Shown here in pieces: positions 57,997 through 64,000 of a stretch of DNA of 64,000 nt (positions within the stretch are counted from its first letter, which is position 1; the number at the start of each line of letters is the position of its first letter). The position numbers and the translations under genes are program-made. This DNA is from Ramlibacter pinisoli (GTDB lineage Bacteria; Pseudomonadota; Gammaproteobacteria; Burkholderiales; Burkholderiaceae_C). A model generated the notes under the pieces. The model was not told the DNA's origin, did not search any database, and saw only the letters and a list, made by a program, of their open reading frames with translations. Location: the NCBI RefSeq assembly GCF_009758015.1, contig NZ_WSEL01000003.1:1922001-1986000 (forward strand), given 5' to 3'.

Positions 57997-58161
57997 GCAC
58001 CGGATTCTGGCACGGTTTGGCCCCCGTGGCCGATTCCGAGTGGTCGGCAGGGGCATTGGATGGATGCGTGCGCGGCTGGACGTCTGGCGCGCCGGCGCCC
58101 GGATCGGGATCGGGCGGGTGGCGCTGGCGCCCGGGTGGAACGCTGCGCTAGGATCTTTTGC

Positions 58162-58503
58162 GTGAGCTACGACGATCTGCTGCGCGAGTCCCTCGGCCAT
58201 GGCTGCAACCTGCCCAAGGCCATGGAGTTCCTGCGCGCGGCCGGCGCCTCGCCGGCCGAGGCGGCCCGCTCGGTCGCCGAGGTCACCGGGCTGGGCGACG
58301 AGCTGGCCCGCCAGACGGTGCGGGACTCGCGCGCCTGGAGCGGCCCTCGCTCAGGCATGCAACTGGCCGGCGAGCGGCGCAGCTGGTACGGCGCCATCGG
58401 CCAGCACGGGCGCTCGGGGCACGGCGCCTCCAGCGTGCTGCCGCACCTCGGTCGGAAGGCGCAGACCCAGGCCCAGCACGGCACCGACCAGCCGGCCGGC
58501 TGA
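58162..58503 (+). CDS. uncharacterised 113-residue protein
   Basis: A frame from GTG 58162. The N-terminal 55 residues look folded and helical (MSYDDLLRESLGHGCNLPKA; LGDELARQTVRDS), while the C-terminal part is Gly/His/Gln-rich and likely disordered. No family recognised. It converges on the DUF3606 gene with stops only a few bases apart. A plain intracellular protein; function unknown. Confidence 0.6.
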   Translation: MSYDDLLRESLGHGCNLPKAMEFLRAAGASPAEAARSVAEVTGLGDELARQTVRDSRAWSGPRSGMQLAGERRSWYGAIGQHGRSGHGASSVLPHLGRKAQTQAQHGTDQPAG

Positions 58504-58506
58504 CGC

Positions 58507-58698
58507 TCAGCGGGCGCGCGCCTGCTCGCAGATGAACTGGCGCACCTTGTCGGCGCGATCGCCCACGGCCTGCACGGCCTCCTTGATGCGCTCGGGCGTG
58601 GTGCTCATGCTCCTGGCCCAGTCGCGCAGTTCGTAGGCCTCGTTGACGTCGATGCGCTCGCGGTCCTGGCCGCCCACCTTGGTCTTGTCGTCGGACAT
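58507..58698 (-). CDS. DUF3606-type small protein
   Basis: A 63-residue protein matching the DUF3606 pattern (MSDDKTKVGGQDRERIDVNE, then AYELRDWARSM and AVGDRADKVRQFI). AAGGAG lies upstream of the ATG at 58698. The family is common in Proteobacteria and has no known function. Confidence 0.85.
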   Translation of the reverse strand: MSDDKTKVGGQDRERIDVNEAYELRDWARSMSTTPERIKEAVQAVGDRADKVRQFICEQARAR

Positions 58699-58765
58699 GC
58701 ACTGCTCCTTCGAAGCGCCCATGGTGGACGGCACCACGCCGGCGTCTGTAGGACGGGCCGGCCAA

Positions 58766-60004
58766 TCACTCGCCGACGAACAGCTCCTGCAGGTCGGACA
58801 GGAAGTCGAAGCCGCGCCCGGTCGGACGCACCGTGTCGCCCTGCCGCTCCAGCAGCCCGCGCCGCTCGGCCTCGGCCAGCTGGGGCGCGATGGCCGACAG
58901 CGGCAGGCCGGTGCGCTCGAAGAACGACTGCAGCGAGAAGCCGTGCCGCAGGCGCAGCGCGTTGAGCATGAACTCGAACGGCAGCTGGGCGCGCCCGACC
59001 TCCTGTTCCTGCGCGATGGCGCGGCCGGCGAGCGCGTTGTCCATGTACAGCCGGGGGTCGCGGAAGCGGATCTGGCGCACCACGCGGTGCGCGAAGCTCA
59101 GCTTGCCGTGGGCGCCCGCGCCCAGCCCCAGGTAGTCGCCGAACTCCCAGTAGTTCAGGTTGTGCTGGCAGGCATGGCCCGGCTTGGCATAGGCCGAGAC
59201 CTCGTAGCGCTCCAGCCCCTGGACGGCCGTCACCTCGGTGATGCGGTCGAGCATGGCGTAGGCCAGGTCATCGTCCGGCAGCGGCGGCGGGTACTTGGCG
59301 AACAGCGTGTTCGGCTCCACGGTCAGGTGGTAGACCGACAGATGCGGCGGCAGCAGCGCCAGGGCCTGGCCGAGGTCGCGCTCCAGGCCCGCCAGGTCCT
59401 GCCCCGGCAGCGCGTACATCAGGTCGAGGTTCCAGGTCTCGAAGGCCGCGGCGGCCTCTTCGGCAGCGGCGACGGCCTGGGCCCGGTCGTGCACCCGGCC
59501 CAGCGCCCGCAGGTGGTCGTCGTCGAAACTCTGCACCCCGATCGACAGCCGGGTGATGCCGGCGTCGCGGTAGCCACGGAAGCGGTCGCGCTCGAAGGTG
59601 CCGGGATTCGCCTCCAGCGTGATCTCGCAGCCCGGCTCGAGCTTCAGCCGCGCGCGCAGGTCGCCCACGAGGCGCGCGATGGCCGCGGGCGGAAACAGGC
59701 TGGGCGTGCCGCCGCCGATGAAGACGCTGTGCACCGTGCGCCCCCAGACCAGCGGCAGCGCGGCCTCGAGGTCGGCCAGCACGGCGTCGAGGTAGCGGTC
59801 GAACGGCGGCTCGCCGGCCACCTCGTGCGAGTTGAAGTCGCAGTACGGGCACTTGCGCAGGCACCACGGCAGGTGGACGTACACCGACAGCGGCGGCAGG
59901 GCCGGCAGCTGCAGCAGGCCCGGCCGCATGTAGTGCGCGAGGTCGCGCGCCGGTACGGCCGGCTGGGAGTCCGCCTGCACCGGCACGCGGATGGGAATGC
60001 TCAC
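58766..60004 (-). CDS. hemW: HemW-like radical SAM heme chaperone
   Basis: A 412-residue radical-SAM protein. The cluster motif CLRKCPYCDF follows YVHLPW, and GGGTPSLF and IGVQSFDDDHLRALGR are typical. HemW-type proteins, long annotated as oxygen-independent coproporphyrinogen oxidase, bind heme and lack the extra Cys of HemN, as here. GTG start overlaps the rdgB stop by 4 bp. Confidence 0.93.
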   Translation of the reverse strand: MSIPIRVPVQADSQPAVPARDLAHYMRPGLLQLPALPPLSVYVHLPWCLRKCPYCDFNSHEVAGEPPFDRYLDAVLADLEAALPLVWGRTVHSVFIGGGTPSLFPPAAIARLVGDLRARLKLEPGCEITLEANPGTFERDRFRGYRDAGITRLSIGVQSFDDDHLRALGRVHDRAQAVAAAEEAAAAFETWNLDLMYALPGQDLAGLERDLGQALALLPPHLSVYHLTVEPNTLFAKYPPPLPDDDLAYAMLDRITEVTAVQGLERYEVSAYAKPGHACQHNLNYWEFGDYLGLGAGAHGKLSFAHRVVRQIRFRDPRLYMDNALAGRAIAQEQEVGRAQLPFEFMLNALRLRHGFSLQSFFERTGLPLSAIAPQLAEAERRGLLERQGDTVRPTGRGFDFLSDLQELFVGE

Positions 60005-60606
60005 AGCCAGCGCTCCCGGATCAGCTGCACCATCTGGCGCGCCGCCTGCCCGCGGTGGCTGTTGGCGTTCTTCACCTCGGGCGCGAGCTGGGCGAAGGTG
60101 CGGCCGAAGGACGGCAGGAACATGACGGGGTCGAAGCCGAAGCCGTGCTCGCCGGCCGGCTCGCGCGCGATCTCGCCGACCGCGCGGCCGACCGCCACCA
60201 GCGGCTCGGGATCCTCGGGCGAACGCACCCCCACCAGCGTGCTGACCAGCGCGGCGCGGCGGTCGTCGACGCCGCGCATCTGTTCCAGCAGGGCCCGGAC
60301 GTTGTGCTCATCACCCTTGGGATAGCCGAACTGGGTGGCGTAGTAGGCGGTGTCGACGCCCGGCAGGCCGCCGAAGGCGTCGACGCACAGGCCGGCGTCG
60401 TCGGCGATGGCCGGCAGGCCGCTGTAACGCGCCGCATGGCGCGCCTTCACCAGCGCGTTCTCGAGGAAGGTGCGGAACGGCTCCTCGGCCTCCGGGATGC
60501 CGAGCTCGCCCTGCGGCACGAGCTGCAGCCCGAGCGGCTCGAGCATGGCCCGCAGCTCGGCCAGCTTGCCGCGGTTGTTGGAGGCCAGGACGATGCGCGA
60601 AGACAT
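60001..60606 (-). CDS. rdgB: non-canonical purine NTP pyrophosphatase (RdgB/HAM1)
   Basis: A 201-residue house-cleaning enzyme that hydrolyses ITP, dITP and XTP. Motifs IVLASNNRGKLAELRAML, FLENALVKARHAA, AIADDAGLCVDAFGGLPGV and GFGFDPVMFLP are all present. Overlaps hemW and lies 43 bp downstream of rph, the usual betaproteobacterial order. Confidence 0.96.
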   Translation of the reverse strand: MSSRIVLASNNRGKLAELRAMLEPLGLQLVPQGELGIPEAEEPFRTFLENALVKARHAARYSGLPAIADDAGLCVDAFGGLPGVDTAYYATQFGYPKGDEHNVRALLEQMRGVDDRRAALVSTLVGVRSPEDPEPLVAVGRAVGEIAREPAGEHGFGFDPVMFLPSFGRTFAQLAPEVKNANSHRGQAARQMVQLIRERWL

Positions 60607-60649
60607 GGCCGATTGTCGCCCGCCCGACCCGGCGGGACGGGCCGCGGGG

Positions 60650-61375
60650 TCAGCCCTCGAGCGCGCGGCGCTGGTGCTCGACGAGCTCGGCGACGCCCTT
60701 GTCGGCCAGGCGCAGCAGCTGGTCCATCTCGGCCCGGGTGAACGCCACGCCCTCGGCGGTGCCCTGCACCTCGACGAAGTGGCCGGCGCCGGTCATGACG
60801 ACGTTCATGTCGGTGTCGCAGGCCACGTCCTCGACGTACTCGAGGTCGAGCATGGGGATGCCCTGGACGATGCCCACCGATACCGCGGCGACCGGCCCGG
60901 TGATAGGCGAGACCGCCAGCTTGCCGGTGGCCATCAGCTTGTTGACCGCGTCCTGCGCCGCCACGAAGGCGCCGGTGATGGCGGCCGTGCGGGTGCCGCC
61001 GTCGGCCTGCAGCACGTCGCAATCGAGGTGGATGGTGCGCTCGCCGAGCTTCTTCAGGTCGAACACGGCCCGCAGCGAACGCCCGATGAGGCGCTGGATC
61101 TCCTGCGTGCGGCCGCTCTGCTTGCCGCGCGCGGCCTCGCGGTCGCTGCGGGTGTGGGTGGCGCGCGGCAGCATGCCGTATTCGGCCGTGACCCAGCCCT
61201 CGCCGCTGCCGCGCTTGTGCGGCGGCACCTTGTCCTCGACCGAGGCGGTGCACAGCACGCGGGTCTGGCCGAACTCGACGAGGACCGAGCCCTCGGCATG
61301 GATGGTGAAGCCGCGCGTGAGGCGCACGGGGCGGAGCTGGTCGGCGGCGCGGCCGCCGGTCCTGGTGTAAGCCAT
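60650..61375 (-). CDS. rph: ribonuclease PH
   Basis: A 241-residue phosphorolytic exonuclease that trims tRNA 3' ends. Motifs [37 protein letters not shown] and [20 protein letters not shown] are intact. ATG at 61375 (MAYTRTGGR) fits the family start. Confidence 0.97.
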   Translation of the reverse strand: MAYTRTGGRAADQLRPVRLTRGFTIHAEGSVLVEFGQTRVLCTASVEDKVPPHKRGSGEGWVTAEYGMLPRATHTRSDREAARGKQSGRTQEIQRLIGRSLRAVFDLKKLGERTIHLDCDVLQADGGTRTAAITGAFVAAQDAVNKLMATGKLAVSPITGPVAAVSVGIVQGIPMLDLEYVEDVACDTDMNVVMTGAGHFVEVQGTAEGVAFTRAEMDQLLRLADKGVAELVEHQRRALEG

Positions 61376-61429
61376 GGCTGGTTCTCGCAAAAAAGTCGGC
61401 GCCGCCCGCGCGGCGCCGGGACGCCGGCC

Positions 61430-62332
61430 TCAGCCCTTGCGGGCGGCCGAGCGCTTGATGGCCTCGTTGATCTCGGCGATGGAGCGCTCGATGGCGGCAT
61501 CGTCCAGGTCGTCGATGAGCGTGTCCATCACGCCGGCCTGGATGGTGGAGGCGAACACGCCGTCGGAGATGCTGTCGGTGGACACGCCATGGGTGGACTC
61601 GAAGGCGTCGGGCGTTTCCCACTCGAGTGCGATGACGGTGACGTTGTCGCCGCCCGGGCCGCCGTTGCGCAGCGCCACCTCGACCAGTTCGGGCGTGCAT
61701 TCGGAGACCGGCTTGCCGGCCAGGTGGCGCACGATCTCGGCGTCGGGGACGGAGCTCCACAGGCCGTCGGAGCACAGCATCAGCTTGTCGCCTTCCTGGA
61801 GCGTGACCGGGCCGGTGACGTCGAACACCGGCTTGGTGGGCGAGCCCAGGCAGGTGAAGAGGATGTTGCGGTTGATCTGCTGCAGCCGCGCCGCCCCGGG
61901 GCCGTGCTGCTCCAGGTACGAATGGTCGCGCGTGCGCGTGAGCAGTTCGCCAGCGCGCACCGCGTACAGGCGCGAATCGCCGCAATGCACCCAGGTGGCC
62001 GAGGTGCCCTGCAGGATGACCGCCACGACGGTGGTGCGCGGCGTGTCCAGCATGCCCTTCTCGCTGGCGTAGCGGATGATCTGGTGGTGCGCCGCCATCA
62101 GCGCGCTGGCCAGGAACTCGGCCGGGTCGGCCACCGTCGGCCGCGCGACCTTCTGGTACAGCGCCGAGATGGTCTGCAGCGCCAGCTGCGCGGCGACCTC
62201 GCCCTCGGGGTGGCCGCCCATGCCGTCGGCCAGGACGAACAGGCCCGATTCCCGCGTGTAGCAGTAGCCCATGCGGTCTTCGTTCTTCTCGCGGCCGCCC
62301 TTGCGGCTGATCTGGAAGACGGAGAATTTCAT
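61430..62332 (-). CDS. PP2C-type Ser/Thr protein phosphatase
   Basis: A 300-residue Mg/Mn-dependent phosphatase. Metal aspartates lie in REKNEDRMG, FVLADGMGGH, LMLCSDGLWS and GGDNVTVIAL. A C-terminal tail of about 55 residues lies beyond the catalytic domain. It lies 10 bp after the kinase gene, so they form a kinase/phosphatase pair. Confidence 0.94.
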   Translation of the reverse strand: MKFSVFQISRKGGREKNEDRMGYCYTRESGLFVLADGMGGHPEGEVAAQLALQTISALYQKVARPTVADPAEFLASALMAAHHQIIRYASEKGMLDTPRTTVVAVILQGTSATWVHCGDSRLYAVRAGELLTRTRDHSYLEQHGPGAARLQQINRNILFTCLGSPTKPVFDVTGPVTLQEGDKLMLCSDGLWSSVPDAEIVRHLAGKPVSECTPELVEVALRNGGPGGDNVTVIALEWETPDAFESTHGVSTDSISDGVFASTIQAGVMDTLIDDLDDAAIERSIAEINEAIKRSAARKG

Positions 62333-62342
62333 CGCCCGCGAC

Positions 62343-63338
62343 TCACTTGAGCTTGGCGCCGACGGTCGCCTTCTTCTTGGTGTCCGACACCATGTTGTCG
62401 AACTGCAGGCGCATCTTCTCGCCCACGGTGAGCTTGGTGTAGCGCCGCTCGCCCTCGCGGCTGAGCTCCTTCTGCAGGGCGAACACCGACTGGGGGCGCG
62501 ACAGCGGGTCGAGCGACATGCACCATTCGACCACCTCGATCAGGTTGTCCGAGTAGACCCCGCGCAGGCGCGACAGGGCCAGGGCCAGCCGGTCCTTCTC
62601 GAGGCGCTGCGGGGCGTCGTTGGGCGGGTAGCCCTGCATGCAGGCATAGATGCAGGCGCCGATGGCATAGATGTCGGTCCACGGGCCCATCGACGAGTCG
62701 CGCCGGTACATCTCGGGCGCGGCGAAGCCGGGCGTGTACATCGGCCGGATGAAGTTGCCTTCCTTGGACAGCACCTCGCGCGCCGCGCCGAAGTCGATCA
62801 TCACCGCCTTGTTGTCGTCGGTGATGAAGATGTTGGCCGGCTTGATGTCCAGGTGCAGCATCTTGTGCTGGTGCACGATGCGCAGCCCGCGCAGGATCTC
62901 GTCGAAGAGCGAGCGGATGGTGGACTCGCGGAACACCTTCTGCTTCTTCAGCTCGCGCGCGGTGATGATGAAGTCCTGCAGGGTCGCGCCCTCCAGGTAG
63001 TTCATCACCATGTAGACGGTCTCGTTCTCGCGGAAGAAGTTCAGCACGCTGACCACCGAGGCGTGCGAGATCTGGGCGAGCGAGCGGCCTTCCTCGAAGA
63101 AGCTCTTGAGGCCCAGGCGGTAGAGGGAGAGTTTCTCGGGCTGCACCTGCGGCAGCAGCTCGCCGGGAGCGCGGCCGGCCAGCGAGGCGGGCAGGTATTC
63201 CTTGATCGCGACCTGCTGCCCTTCGTTGTCGACCGAGAGGTAGACCACCCCGAAGCCGCCGGCCGAGAGCTTTCGCACAACGCGGTAGCCACCGATCACC
63301 GTGTCCGGTGGCAAGGGCGCTGGCTTGACCTTTGACAT
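62343..63338 (-). CDS. Ser/Thr protein kinase
   Basis: A 331-residue soluble Hanks-type kinase. Gly loop LSAGGFGVVYLS, ATP Lys in VAIKEYLP, catalytic loop HLDIKPANI, DFG in MIDFGAARE, and activation segment TPGFAAPEMYRRD. There is no transmembrane or sensor domain; only about 40 C-terminal residues follow the kinase core. Substrates are unknown. Confidence 0.94.
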   Translation of the reverse strand: MSKVKPAPLPPDTVIGGYRVVRKLSAGGFGVVYLSVDNEGQQVAIKEYLPASLAGRAPGELLPQVQPEKLSLYRLGLKSFFEEGRSLAQISHASVVSVLNFFRENETVYMVMNYLEGATLQDFIITARELKKQKVFRESTIRSLFDEILRGLRIVHQHKMLHLDIKPANIFITDDNKAVMIDFGAAREVLSKEGNFIRPMYTPGFAAPEMYRRDSSMGPWTDIYAIGACIYACMQGYPPNDAPQRLEKDRLALALSRLRGVYSDNLIEVVEWCMSLDPLSRPQSVFALQKELSREGERRYTKLTVGEKMRLQFDNMVSDTKKKATVGAKLK

Positions 63339-63407
63339 AATTTGAGACTGTAGGGGCCTCGACCGCCCCGGTTATCCTCGGTATCCCGCAACACCCCTGA
63401 AGAGTCG

Positions 63408-64000
63408 ATGGCAGTTTACAGCATGACCGGCTATGCCAGCGGCCAGCACAGCATGGCGCAGGCCGCGCCAGGTCAGGAAAGCCGAGGCCCGGCGGCCCGG
63501 GTGGGGCTGGAGATCCGCTCGGTCAACAGCCGCTTTCTCGACCTCTCCTTCCGCCTGTCGGAAGACCTGCGCCAGCACGAGCCTGCGCTGCGCGAACTGC
63601 TGCAGGGAAAGCTCAAGCGGGGCAAGGTCGAACTGCGCGCCGGCGTCGAGAGCGCCGCCTCCGACTCGGTGCGCGAACCCAGCGCGCGCCTGCTGCAGCG
63701 GCTGGCGTCGCTGCAGGACACCGTGCGCACCTGGCTGCCCGACGCCACCGCCCTGGGCGTGGCCGACGTGCTGCGGCTGGGCGCCGCCGACGAGGGAGCC
63801 CCGCGCGATCTGGCTGCGCCGCTGCAGGAGCTGGCGGCCAGGACGCTGGACGACCTGCTGGCCGCCCGCGCCCGCGAGGGCGCCCGGCTGGCCGACATGC
63901 TCCTGGGCCACCTGCAGCAGTTGCGCGAACTGGCCGCCCAGGCCAAGCCGCTGGTGCCCCAACTCGTCGAACAGCAGCGCGCGCGCTTCCTGGAGCGCTG
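63408..64000 (+). CDS. YicC/YloC-family endoribonuclease (3' end cut by window edge)
   Basis: The first 197 codons of a YicC-type protein (MAVYSMTGYASG; VGLEIRSVNSRFLDLSFRLS; GKLKRGKVELR). The family usually has about 290-310 residues, so roughly one third lies off the right edge. It is divergent from the kinase gene with a 69-bp gap. Confidence 0.94.
   Translation, partial: MAVYSMTGYASGQHSMAQAAPGQESRGPAARVGLEIRSVNSRFLDLSFRLSEDLRQHEPALRELLQGKLKRGKVELRAGVESAASDSVREPSARLLQRLASLQDTVRTWLPDATALGVADVLRLGAADEGAPRDLAAPLQELAARTLDDLLAARAREGARLADMLLGHLQQLRELAAQAKPLVPQLVEQQRARFLER

Overview
The window is about 70% G+C and reads as chromosome from a betaproteobacterium of the order Burkholderiales, most likely Comamonadaceae (a Ramlibacter- or Variovorax-like organism). 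The grounds are five tripartite-tricarboxylate (Bug-type) solute receptors, the gene order hemW-rdgB-rph-PP2C-kinase-yicC, the urt/ure arrangement and the CoA-transferase clusters. The species assignment is an inference.

Region 1 (1-14.8 kb) handles urea nitrogen. urtA and the start of urtB, of an ATP-driven urea importer, run leftward off the window. A glycosyltransferase and a hemerythrin-like gene follow. Next is a two-gene signalling unit: a histidine kinase fused to an NCS1-type transporter, with its LuxR-type response regulator. Divergent from it lies ureA, a 59-residue His-rich membrane protein, then ureB-C-E-F-G. ureD is absent here and probably lies beyond the left edge. A SUI1-like gene converges on ureG.

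Region 2 (14.8-32.3 kb) is a catabolic island. Two leftward units and one rightward gene encode a LIV-type ABC importer, two Bug receptors, three CaiB/BaiF CoA-transferases, two MaoC-type hydratases, a CitE-like lyase, two dehydrogenases, an SMP-30 lactonase, an isochorismatase-like protein and a GntR/FCD regulator. The palindrome GAATGCATTC, or a near copy, lies before each of four transcription units and is the likely operator of that regulator. The logic (activate with CoA, hydrate, cleave) resembles itaconate/mesaconate degradation.

Region 3 (32.3-43.4 kb) holds a NUDIX hydrolase, a heavy-metal RND efflux operon ending in a PII-like gene of the PII-NG type, an orphan LuxR response regulator, a sulfatase, tRNA-Ser(UGA) and an IS66 remnant.

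Region 4 (43.4-58 kb) is a second catabolic island of two convergent operons. The rightward one encodes an extradiol-type protein, a small HTH protein, a Rieske oxygenase, its reductase and a Bug receptor. The leftward one encodes SDRs, a cupin, a hydrolase, an IclR regulator, a ThDP enzyme, an aspartate-dehydrogenase-like protein, an aldehyde dehydrogenase, a Bug receptor and a RidA-like protein. Both promoters carry the same tandem 16-bp palindromes (GTTTC-N6-GAAAC) 7 nt after the -10 box, so one regulator, probably the IclR protein, should control both. A composite repeat fills the gap between the operon ends.

Region 5 (58-64 kb) is housekeeping: two small proteins, hemW, rdgB, rph, a PP2C phosphatase and Ser/Thr kinase pair, and the start of yicC.
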